Shown here piece by piece: positions 1-5,946 of a stretch of 6,736 nt of DNA. Positions within the stretch are counted from its first letter, which is position 1; each line of letters starts with the position of its first letter. A program made the position numbers and the translations under genes. This DNA is from Acholeplasmatales bacterium Tener_01 (GTDB lineage: Bacteria > Bacillota_I > Bacilli_A > ML615J-28 > CAG-698): the NCBI GenBank assembly GCA_001604495.1, contig LVBR01000176.1, positions 1 to 6,736 of the forward strand, written 5' to 3'. Below the pieces are notes generated by a model. That model ran no database searches, had not been told where the DNA came from, and worked only from the letters and a program-made list of their open reading frames with translations.

Positions 1-76
1 ACTAAGTGTTATTTACAGAAAGTCTCACATGTATTGTATATTAACACATTTTTTAATTGAATATATTTTATTGGTA

Positions 77-104
77 TTGAAAAAATAGAAATTTATGGTA
101 TAAT
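77..104 (+). promoter_or_regulatory. Promoter of the hydCBA operon (sigma-A type, extended -10)
   Basis: A -35 hexamer TTGAAA (77-82) and a perfect -10 TATAAT (99-104) are separated by 16 bp. The bases TGG directly before the -10 give an extended -10 element. AT-rich DNA from about 48 to 76 could act as an UP element. The start would fall near 111, giving a leader of about 50 nt before the hydC ATG at 163. The 98 bases before the -10 contain no gene that can be supported. Confidence 0.75.
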
Positions 105-162
105 AACAAATGGGCAATTTTATAGAAGGCTTATTGTTAATAATTTTAATGGAGGGAAAAAT

Positions 163-651
163 ATGGCTCATTTAAGTAGTAGTGCTGTAAAACAAATTAC
201 AGAAATCGTTAAGAGATATGAAAATGAGAAAACACCATTAATGATGATTCTTAGTGCCATCCAAAGTGAATATGGATATATTCCACTTGATGTACAAGAA
301 TTAGTAAGTGATTTAACTGGTATTCCAGTTGCTGAAATCTACGGTGTTGTAACATTCTATTCATTCTTCTCTTTAAATCCAAAAGGAAAGTATGTTGTTG
401 GTGTATGCTTAGGAACTGCTTGTTATGTTAAAGGTGGACAATCAATTATTGATAAGTTCTCTGAAATCTTAGGCGTTAAACCTGGACAAACTACAGCTGA
501 TGGATTATTTACTTTATCTGCTTTACGTTGCATCGGTGCATGTAGTATCGCACCTGCAGTTTCAATCAATGGAAAAGTTTATCCAAAGATGACAGTTGGT
601 AAAGTACAAGAAGTTGTTGATGAATATCGTAAATTAGGAGGTGCAAACTAA
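163..651 (+). CDS. hydC: NADH-dependent [FeFe] hydrogenase, NuoE-like [2Fe-2S] subunit (HydC/HndA)
   Basis: This is the small thioredoxin-fold [2Fe-2S] subunit of the cytoplasmic hydrogenase, homologous to NuoE of complex I. It passes electrons within the NADH/flavin module. The protein has 162 residues, the usual length for the family. A helical N-terminal part (about 1-70, with the PLMMILSAIQSEYGYIP stretch) precedes the thioredoxin-like domain. The four cluster cysteines are C82 and C87 (CLGTAC) and C123 and C127 (RCIGAC), in the normal NuoE arrangement. The ATG has a clear GGAGGG site at 151-156, and no other start competes. It is the first gene of the operon. Its TAA stop shares one base with the ATG of hydB (TAATG), and the hydB ribosome binding site lies inside its 3' end, so the two are probably translationally coupled. 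The family assignment is firm. NADH rather than NADPH as partner is inferred. Confidence 0.93.
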   Translation: MAHLSSSAVKQITEIVKRYENEKTPLMMILSAIQSEYGYIPLDVQELVSDLTGIPVAEIYGVVTFYSFFSLNPKGKYVVGVCLGTACYVKGGQSIIDKFSEILGVKPGQTTADGLFTLSALRCIGACSIAPAVSINGKVYPKMTVGKVQEVVDEYRKLGGAN

Positions 652-2513
652 TGGTTAAGACTGAAAAAGATTTAGAATTAAAGGCCAAAAGTTGTGCCCA
701 AAATTTAGAAGATAAATTCTCAGGCGCAAACGGAAAAACTGCCGTTTTAATTTGTTCTGGTACAGGTTGCTTAGCAACAGGTGCTAAAGACATTTTGGAA
801 ACATTCAAAGAAGAAATTGCAAATCGTGGCTTACAAGATAAGGTTGAAGCAAGCAAAGTTGGTTGCTTTGGTTTCTGTAGCCAAGGTCCTTTCGTTAAAA
901 TTATGCCTGATAACATCGTTTACCGTGGCGTTAAGGCTAGCGATGTTAGTGAAATTTTGGATAAGACTATTGTAGGCAAAGAAATTATTGAACGTCTACT
1001 TTATGTTGATCCAGTTACAAAAGAAAAAGTATCAAAATTAGAAGATATGGCATTCTATAAGAAGCAATTAAAAGTTGCTTTACACGGATGCGGTATTATC
1101 AATCCTGAAGATATCAATGAAGCAGTTGGTTATGGTGCATATCAAGGCTTAGCAAAAGCTCTACATATGGATCCTCAAGAAGTTATCAACGAAGTATTAG
1201 CTTCAGGCTTACGTGGACGTGGTGGTGGAGGATTCCCTACTGGACGTAAATGGCAATTTGCTCATGACCAAGTAAGTGATGAAAAATACGTTGTATGTAA
1301 TGGTGACGAAGGTGACCCAGGTGCATTCATGGATGAAGGTATCTTAGAAGGTAATCCTCTAGGCGTTATCGAAGGTATGACAATTGCTGGTTATGCAATT
1401 GGTGCTAAACAAGGTTACTTCTATGTACGTGCTGAGTATCCTACAGCTGTTGCTCGTTTACGTAACGCAATCAAACAAGCTGAAGAAATGGGATTCTTAG
1501 GAAACAATATTTTAGGTTCTAACTTCAGTTTCAATGTTGGAATTAGACTAGGTGCTGGTGCATTCGTTTGTGGTGAAGAGACAGCTCTATTAAACTCAAT
1601 CGAAGGTAAACGTGGTATGCCTCGTCCTCGTCCTCCATTCCCTGCAGTTAAAGGTTTATGGCAAAAGCCATCAATCATTAACAATGTTGAAACATTAGCA
1701 TGCGTTCCATATATCCTACGTGAAGGCGCATCTAAGTTCAACGCTTTAGGAACTGAAAAATCTAAAGGTACTAAAGTATTCGCATTAGGTGGAAAAGTTA
1801 ATAACGTTGGTCTAGTTGAAGTTCCTATGGGAATCACACTAAGAGAATTAATTTATGACATTGGTGGCGGTATTCCTAATGGTAAGAAATTCAAGGCTAT
1901 TCAAACTGGTGGTCCATCTGGTGGATGCTTAACTGAAAAAGATCTAGACACTCCAATCGATTACGATAACTTAATCGCTAAAGGATCTATGATGGGTTCT
2001 GGTGGAGCTATCGTTATGGACGAAGATAACTGTATGGTTGACGTTGCTAAGTTCTATATGGACTTCATCTGCGACGAATCATGTGGTAAATGTTCTCCAT
2101 GCCGTATCGGTACTAAGAGAATGCTTGAAATCTTAAATAAGATTACTGATGGTAAGGGAACAATGGATGATTTGAATGAACTTGAAGAATTAGCACAAGT
2201 TGTTAAAGCTAACTCAATCTGTGGTTTAGGTCAAACATCTGCTAACCCTATCGTTTCAACAATGAAGCAATTTAGAGAAGAATACATTGCTCATATCGTT
2301 GATAAGAAATGTCCAGCTCACGTATGTAAGAGCTTGATGAAATATGTAATTGTTGCTGATAAATGTAAGGGATGTACATTGTGTGCAAGAAACTGTCCAG
2401 TTAATGCTATCAGTGGAACAGTTAAACAACCTCATGTTATCGACCAAACTAAGTGTATCAAATGTGGATTATGTCAATCTAATTGTAAGTTTGATGCAAT
2501 AATTAAGGAATAA
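651..2513 (+). CDS. hydB: NAD(P)H-linked [FeFe] hydrogenase, NuoF-like flavin subunit (HydB/HndC)
   Basis: This is the FMN- and NAD(H)-binding subunit and the likely site of flavin-based electron bifurcation in HydABC-type enzymes. Its 620 residues match the length of HydB proteins. An N-terminal thioredoxin-like [2Fe-2S] domain has C35, C40, C72 and C76; in four-subunit Hnd enzymes the comparable domain is a separate subunit, HndB. The NuoF core (about 140-460) has the glycine-rich GLRGRGGGGFPTGRKW at 186-201, NGDEGDPGAFMD at 217-228 and GAGAFVCGEET at 301-311. The NuoF [4Fe-4S] site is C478, C481, C484 and C524. A C-terminal ferredoxin domain has two CxxCxxCxxxC motifs, at 572-582 and 602-612. 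CPAHVC (554-559) just before it may be a metal site. The ATG has AGGAGG at 636-641, nine bases away. It overlaps hydC by one base and lies 13 bp before hydA. Confidence 0.94.
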   Translation: MVKTEKDLELKAKSCAQNLEDKFSGANGKTAVLICSGTGCLATGAKDILETFKEEIANRGLQDKVEASKVGCFGFCSQGPFVKIMPDNIVYRGVKASDVSEILDKTIVGKEIIERLLYVDPVTKEKVSKLEDMAFYKKQLKVALHGCGIINPEDINEAVGYGAYQGLAKALHMDPQEVINEVLASGLRGRGGGGFPTGRKWQFAHDQVSDEKYVVCNGDEGDPGAFMDEGILEGNPLGVIEGMTIAGYAIGAKQGYFYVRAEYPTAVARLRNAIKQAEEMGFLGNNILGSNFSFNVGIRLGAGAFVCGEETALLNSIEGKRGMPRPRPPFPAVKGLWQKPSIINNVETLACVPYILREGASKFNALGTEKSKGTKVFALGGKVNNVGLVEVPMGITLRELIYDIGGGIPNGKKFKAIQTGGPSGGCLTEKDLDTPIDYDNLIAKGSMMGSGGAIVMDEDNCMVDVAKFYMDFICDESCGKCSPCRIGTKRMLEILNKITDGKGTMDDLNELEELAQVVKANSICGLGQTSANPIVSTMKQFREEYIAHIVDKKCPAHVCKSLMKYVIVADKCKGCTLCARNCPVNAISGTVKQPHVIDQTKCIKCGLCQSNCKFDAIIKE

Positions 2514-2518
2514 GGAGG
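2512..2518 (+). promoter_or_regulatory. Ribosome binding site that decides the hydA start
   Basis: AAGGAGG begins inside the hydB stop codon. It lies two bases before an in-frame TTG (2521) and eight bases before an ATG (2527). Two bases is too close for initiation, so the ATG at 2527 is taken as the hydA start. Confidence 0.85.
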
Positions 2519-2526
2519 ATTTGAAA

Positions 2527-4302
2527 ATGGCAAAATTAGTTAATATTAAAATTGAAGGTCATCCTTATCAAGTCGAAGAAGGATTAACAATTCTTGAAGC
2601 TGCACGTCAATGCGGATATGAAATCCCTACACTTTGCTCATACAATCATGGTGAATGTAGCTTAGCTAGCTGCCGTGTTTGTTTAGTAGAAGCAACAGGC
2701 GCAAGAGGCCTAGTAGCAAGTTGCGTATATCCAGTTAATGAAGGAATGGAAATCACTATTTCTTCTCCAAAAGCAACTGCTGCACGTCGCGCAAGTGTTG
2801 AATTGATTTTATCTAATCACTCAATGAACTGCCAACAATGTGAAAAGAATGGTCACTGCGAATTATTATATGTTGCACAAATCACTGGTGCTAGAGAAGG
2901 CAAATATTTAGGAAGCAAAACTCCTACAACAATCGACCAAATCTCTCCATCAATCGTTAGAGATACATCTAAGTGTATTCTTTGTGGTAGATGCGTTGCA
3001 AGATGTGCTAATATTCACGGAATTGGTATCTTAGGATTCGAAAAACGTGGATTCAATACAATCGTTGCCCCTGCTGCAAACCGTTCATTCTCTGAAAGCC
3101 CATGCTTACAATGCGGTCAATGCGTTAATGTATGTCCAACTGGTGCTTTAATGGAAAAGAGCGAAATCAATCTAATCGATGAAGCTAAGTTACAAGGCAA
3201 ATTCGTTGTTGTTCAAACAGCTCCAGCTGTTAGAGCTACTTTAGGTGAAGAATTTGGTATGCCGATTGGTACTCCTGTAACTGGTAAGATGGTTGCTGCA
3301 CTTAAGAGACTTGGCTTTGACAGAGTTTATGACACTAACTTTGGTGCTGACTTAACAATCATGGAAGAAGCAACAGAACTTCTTAATAGAGTTAAAAATG
3401 GCGGTGTTCTACCAATGATTACTTCATGTTCTCCTGGTTGGATCAACTACGCTGAATACTACTATAATGATTTATTAGACCACGTTTCAAGTTGTAAATC
3501 ACCTCATCAAATGCAAGGTGCTATTATCAAATCTTACTTTGCAGAACAAAAAGGCTTAGATCCAAAAGATATCTTCGTAGTATCAATCATGCCTTGTACT
3601 GCTAAGAAGTTTGAAAAGTCACGTGATCAATTCAAACATGACGGAATCACAGATGTTGATGCTGTATTAACTACTCGTGAACTTGCTAAATTAATCAAAC
3701 GTAGTGGTATCAACTTCGCTAAACTTCCTGATGAAGAATATGACCAAGACATTATGGGTGAATACAGTGGTGCTGGCGTTATCTTCGGTGCTACTGGTGG
3801 TGTTATGGAAGCTGCCCTTAGAACTGCATATTTTGTTTTAGAAGGCAAAGAACATGAAGCTATTAAGTTCGAACAAGTTCGTGGAATGCAAGGCTTAAAA
3901 GAAGCTAGCTTCAAACTTGGCGGAATTGATATCAAAGTTGCTGTTGCATCTGGAATGAAGAATGCTAAAGTATTACTTGATCAAATTAAAGAAGGTAAGA
4001 GCCCTTACACATTCATTGAAATCATGTGCTGCCCTGGTGGCTGTATCAATGGTGGAGGTCAACCATATGTTAAACCTCAATTCTTACCAAATGAAGATTT
4101 GAACATTTTAGATACTTATCGCCAAAAGAGAGCTCAAGCATTATATTCTGAAGATGAAAGATTAACATTACGTCAATCTCATAACAACACTCAAATCAAA
4201 GAATTATATGCTAAGTTCTTAGGTGAACCTAATTCAGAAAAAGCTCATCACTTATTACATACTACATATAATAAGACAAGAGTTCGTTTCCCTGAAAAAT
4301 AA
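2527..4302 (+). CDS. hydA: [FeFe] hydrogenase catalytic subunit (HydA/HndD type)
   Basis: This is the catalytic subunit, reducing protons to H2 at the H-cluster in the cytoplasm with electrons from HydB/HydC and probably ferredoxin. Its 591 residues are close to the roughly 575-590 of monomeric and HndD-type enzymes. In order they show a plant-type [2Fe-2S] domain (C37, C49, C52, C66, with an extra C44), a His-ligated [4Fe-4S] site (H98, C102, C105, C111) and a 2[4Fe-4S] ferredoxin domain (C150/153/156/160 and C193/196/199/203). The H-cluster domain follows, with TAPAVR at 231-236, L1 as TSCSPGW at 299-305, L2 as MPCTAKKFE at 355-363, and L3 as EIMCCPGGCINGGGQP at 498-513. The C-terminal part corresponds to the small subunit fused in single-chain enzymes. 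L1 has Ser302 where the best-known enzymes have a second Cys, and L3 has C501 where Ala is usual. The gene ends 11 bases before a strong terminator. The maturases HydEFG it needs must lie elsewhere. Confidence 0.95.
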   Translation: MAKLVNIKIEGHPYQVEEGLTILEAARQCGYEIPTLCSYNHGECSLASCRVCLVEATGARGLVASCVYPVNEGMEITISSPKATAARRASVELILSNHSMNCQQCEKNGHCELLYVAQITGAREGKYLGSKTPTTIDQISPSIVRDTSKCILCGRCVARCANIHGIGILGFEKRGFNTIVAPAANRSFSESPCLQCGQCVNVCPTGALMEKSEINLIDEAKLQGKFVVVQTAPAVRATLGEEFGMPIGTPVTGKMVAALKRLGFDRVYDTNFGADLTIMEEATELLNRVKNGGVLPMITSCSPGWINYAEYYYNDLLDHVSSCKSPHQMQGAIIKSYFAEQKGLDPKDIFVVSIMPCTAKKFEKSRDQFKHDGITDVDAVLTTRELAKLIKRSGINFAKLPDEEYDQDIMGEYSGAGVIFGATGGVMEAALRTAYFVLEGKEHEAIKFEQVRGMQGLKEASFKLGGIDIKVAVASGMKNAKVLLDQIKEGKSPYTFIEIMCCPGGCINGGGQPYVKPQFLPNEDLNILDTYRQKRAQALYSEDERLTLRQSHNNTQIKELYAKFLGEPNSEKAHHLLHTTYNKTRVRFPEK

Positions 4303-4303
4303 C

Positions 4304-4340
4304 AAAAAAATATGGAAGCACATATGTGCTTCCTTTTTTT
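4304..4340. terminator. Bidirectional rho-independent terminator shared by hydA and the Crp/Fnr gene
   Basis: A perfect 20-bp palindrome GGAAGCACATATGTGCTTCC (4314-4333) folds as an 8-bp stem with an ATAT loop. It is flanked by seven A (4304-4310) on the left and seven T (4334-4340) on the right, so it reads as a terminator on both strands. On the + strand it begins 11 bases after the hydA stop. On the - strand it begins five bases after the regulator's stop codon (4341-4339), which itself overlaps the T run. Confidence 0.93.
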
Positions 4341-4938
4341 ATACTAATATTGTTATATAATGCCTACCAAATTTGATTAGTCCTTCATCTTGAAGATTTA
4401 TTAGTTCACGTGACAAAGATGGTCTTGGAATATTTATAATCTTAGCTAAGTCTTCTTTTGATGTTACGTATATTGTTTTAGTTCTTTGTTTTTCCATCTC
4501 ATTTTTTAGATAGAATAATATCTTTTCTCTTAATGTCTTTTGGGCAAGTATTTTAATTCTTGATTGAAGAAGAAGGGCATCATTAGTCATCTTGTTTAAG
4601 TAAGAATGTAAAAATGCTATATTTGATTGCATAAGTTTTATAATATCACGACTTTTGATAAAAGCAATTTTAGTTTCTTTTTTAGAATAAACATTACCCA
4701 AATAATAAGGATTAGAAGAAAACACTAAAAATTCTCCAAATGAATCGCCTTCTTGAAGGGTTTTAATATTATATTCATTATCGATAATTGTGAGTGTAGA
4801 AATGGATACTGCACCACTTATTATATATCCAATACCCGTACATTCATCACCTTCATTAAAGATGATTTCATCCTTTTTGTATGTTAAATATTTTATACAT
4901 TCCTTCTCTTGATTTGTTAAAGTATCTAATATGTTCAT
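4339..4938 (-). CDS. Crp/Fnr-family transcriptional regulator
   Basis: This is a DNA-binding regulator of 199 residues, slightly shorter than the usual 200-230. An N-terminal cNMP-binding-like beta-barrel (about 10-110) includes the EGDECTGIGYIISG stretch at 29-42 and EGDSFGEF at 63-70. A long dimerisation helix (about 111-135) follows, then a winged helix-turn-helix (about 155-195) with the recognition segment IPRPSLSRELINL, typical of the family. The only cysteines are C14 and C33, so an FNR-type [4Fe-4S] sensor with four Cys is not supported. The effector could be a small molecule or redox state and is unknown. The start at 4938 is chosen because AAGGAG lies five bases upstream. An ATG seven codons earlier (4959) would fall inside the operator and the ribosome binding site. 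The gene is convergent with hydA, divergent from the importer genes, and probably controls itself and the importer through the palindrome at 4953-4966. Confidence 0.9.
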   Translation of the reverse strand: MNILDTLTNQEKECIKYLTYKKDEIIFNEGDECTGIGYIISGAVSISTLTIIDNEYNIKTLQEGDSFGEFLVFSSNPYYLGNVYSKKETKIAFIKSRDIIKLMQSNIAFLHSYLNKMTNDALLLQSRIKILAQKTLREKILFYLKNEMEKQRTKTIYVTSKEDLAKIINIPRPSLSRELINLQDEGLIKFGRHYITILV

Positions 4939-4943
4939 AATTG

Positions 4944-4950
4944 CTCCTTT
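4944..4950 (-). promoter_or_regulatory. Ribosome binding site that decides the regulator start
   Basis: On the minus strand AAAGGAG lies five bases before the ATG at 4938-4936. It sits inside the first codons of the longer reading frame from 4959, so the shorter start is preferred. Confidence 0.8.
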
Positions 4951-4952
4951 TT

Positions 4953-4966
4953 GTAACATATGTTAC
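4953..4966. promoter_or_regulatory. Probable Crp/Fnr-type operator (PrfA-box-like palindrome)
   Basis: GTAACATATGTTAC is a perfect 14-bp palindrome. Its core fits all ten fixed positions of TAACAnnTGTTA, the inner part of the PrfA box TTAACAnnTGTTAA; PrfA is itself a Crp/Fnr-family protein. It ends 22 bp before the -10 (4989-4994) of the divergent importer promoter. If transcription starts seven bases after that -10 (5001), the palindrome is centred at -41.5, the class II activator position. For the regulator's own promoter it falls just downstream of the predicted start, a position that suits repression. The symmetry and spacing are seen directly. Binding by the adjacent regulator is inferred. 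Confidence 0.75.
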
Positions 4967-4969
4967 GAT

Positions 4970-5000
4970 AATTATATTATAACAAGGATATAATATAATT
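4970..5000. repeat. 12-bp perfect inverted repeat holding the divergent -10 elements
   Basis: AATTATATTATA (4970-4981) and TATAATATAATT (4989-5000) are exact reverse complements separated by the 7-bp spacer ACAAGGA. Each arm carries duplicated TATAAT hexamers reading outward on its own strand, so the repeat is the core of two back-to-back promoters. Confidence 0.8.
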
Positions 5001-5005
5001 GTAAA
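4971..5005 (-). promoter_or_regulatory. Promoter of the Crp/Fnr regulator gene
   Basis: On the minus strand a -35 TTTACA (5005-5000) is followed after 18 bp by a perfect -10 TATAAT (4981-4976). A second overlapping TATAAT lies at 4976-4971. The start would be near 4969 and the leader about 30 nt. The -35 overlaps the predicted start site of the divergent importer promoter, so the two promoters probably compete. Confidence 0.6.
4989..4999 (+). promoter_or_regulatory. -10 region of the importer promoter, with no good -35
   Basis: TATAATATAAT contains two overlapping perfect -10 hexamers (4989-4994 and 4994-4999). At 16-18 bp upstream of the first, the sequence (around 4965-4972, CGATAA and neighbours) does not resemble TTGACA, and no convincing -35 serves the second. 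A perfect -10 without a -35 but with a palindrome 22 bp upstream suggests activator-dependent transcription. The start is expected near 5001. Confidence 0.65.
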
Positions 5006-5009
5006 TAAT

Positions 5010-5014
5010 GGAGG
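5010..5014 (+). promoter_or_regulatory. Ribosome binding site that decides the lipoprotein start
   Basis: GGAGG lies eight bases before the ATG at 5023. The earlier in-frame ATG at 5008 overlaps this site and has no site of its own, so 5023 is preferred. Confidence 0.85.
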
Positions 5015-5022
5015 AAAGAAAT

Positions 5023-5946
5023 ATGAAAAAATTTTTAGGTTTATTAATGATTATTATTAGTTTGGCCCTTTTTGGATGCGCTAAAAAGGAGGTCCAAAAG
5101 ATTAAAGTATTAGTTCCAAGTGGCACACCACTTGTAGCTATAGGTGGAGTTTTAGGTAATGAAAACTACGAAGTAGATGTAGTTAGTGGAGCTGATCTAT
5201 TAACTGCTGCATTAGTTGCTGATGAATATGATGTGGTTATTGCTCCCGTAACAGCAGCTACAAAACTATATATTGCTAAAGGTATCAAATACAGATTTGC
5301 TAGTGTTATTAATTTAAGTAGTAACTATTTAATTACATTAAATGGATCAAAGTTAGATCAAACTGGTGAAAAACGCGTTTTAGCTTATGGAATGAATAAT
5401 ACTCCTGATATCATCATGAAGGCTGCTTTAGCAAACTATGATGTATCAAGTTTTACTATCGAGTACCAACAAGCTGTAACAGATGTTGTTCCATTTATTG
5501 TTAGTAATAATGGCGATTATGATTTCTTCTTGACTGCAGAGCCTACTTTAACACAACTAAGTGTTAAATATGGTTTAAGTTTTGATGTTATTGACTTACA
5601 AAAAGAATTACAATCATCACTTAGTATAATTCCTCAAGCAGGAATATTCGTTAATAGTGGGTCAGAAAAACAAGCAGAAATCAAAACATTCTTAAATGAT
5701 GTTAAGAAAAACATTGAGTATTTAAATAAGAATCAAGATAAATACTATGATAAGGTATCTTCTTACAATGAATTTTTCACAAAACTAACAAAAGAAGTAT
5801 TAGAAAAGAGCATTGCTAGAAGCAATATTAAATACTATGAAGCATCTAAGATCAAAGGTGATTTAGATAAGTATTATGATTTATTAAATAATCTCAATGA
5901 CAAGCTTCTTAACGGAAAGAAGCCTGATGATGACTTCTACTATTAA
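5023..5946 (+). CDS. ABC transporter substrate-binding lipoprotein (NitT/TauT/SsuA-like)
   Basis: This is an extracellular solute-capturing protein of 307 residues anchored to the outer face of the membrane. The N-terminus has a lysine pair (K2, K3), a hydrophobic stretch (4-17) and a lipobox L16-F17-G18-C19, so C19 should be lipidated after signal peptidase II cleavage. A type II periplasmic-binding fold follows. KIKVLVPSGTPLVA (27-39) is the first strand and loop, DVVIAPVTAATKLY (70-83) is characteristic, FFLTAEPTL (168-176) lies in the second lobe, and QAGIFVN (205-211) resembles the return strand. The last ~80 residues are helical and rich in Lys, Tyr and Asn, ending in an acidic PDDDFYY tail. 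The substrate cannot be read from sequence; sulfonates, nitrate and pyrimidine thiamine precursors are all known for relatives. The start at 5023 follows the ribosome binding site. The permease start lies inside its 3' end, indicating coupled translation. Confidence 0.85.
   Translation: MKKFLGLLMIIISLALFGCAKKEVQKIKVLVPSGTPLVAIGGVLGNENYEVDVVSGADLLTAALVADEYDVVIAPVTAATKLYIAKGIKYRFASVINLSSNYLITLNGSKLDQTGEKRVLAYGMNNTPDIIMKAALANYDVSSFTIEYQQAVTDVVPFIVSNNGDYDFFLTAEPTLTQLSVKYGLSFDVIDLQKELQSSLSIIPQAGIFVNSGSEKQAEIKTFLNDVKKNIEYLNKNQDKYYDKVSSYNEFFTKLTKEVLEKSIARSNIKYYEASKIKGDLDKYYDLLNNLNDKLLNGKKPDDDFYY

Noticed and set aside
1..60. Tail of an upstream + strand gene ending at a TGA at 58-60.
   Set aside because: Two frames are open at this edge, neither has recognisable protein content, and the stretch is too short to judge.
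134..151. Possible Rex (NADH-sensing repressor) site in the hydCBA leader: TTGTTAA at 134-140.
   Set aside because: Only the left half fits TTGTTAAnnnnTTAACAA. The right half is TTAATGG at a spacing of five, with three mismatches, and the region is AT-rich. It would be sensible biology but is not supported.
1..160. A copy of the PrfA-like box upstream of hydC that would place the hydrogenase under the neighbouring regulator.
   Set aside because: Only half matches were found (TTAACA near 41-46, TAACA at 104-108) with poor opposite arms. No regulatory link to the hydrogenase can be claimed.
566..916. Antisense reading frames over the hydrogenase genes (566-916, 1421-1837, 2256-2447 and 3627-3935, minus strand).
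   Set aside because: They mirror strongly conserved coding sequence, lack ribosome binding sites and encode no recognisable domains.
4339..4938. Oxygen-sensing FNR-type iron-sulfur regulator.
   Set aside because: Only two cysteines (C14 and C33) are present, and they are not in an FNR arrangement. The operator is also not TTGATnnnnATCAA.
4939..4959. Longer regulator start at 4959.
   Set aside because: It would place the ribosome binding site and half of the operator inside the coding region, and it has no upstream Shine-Dalgarno sequence.
5897..5926. Longer permease start at 5897.
   Set aside because: It adds a polar ten-residue extension (MTSFLTERSL), overlaps the lipoprotein gene by 50 bases, and has no ribosome binding site.
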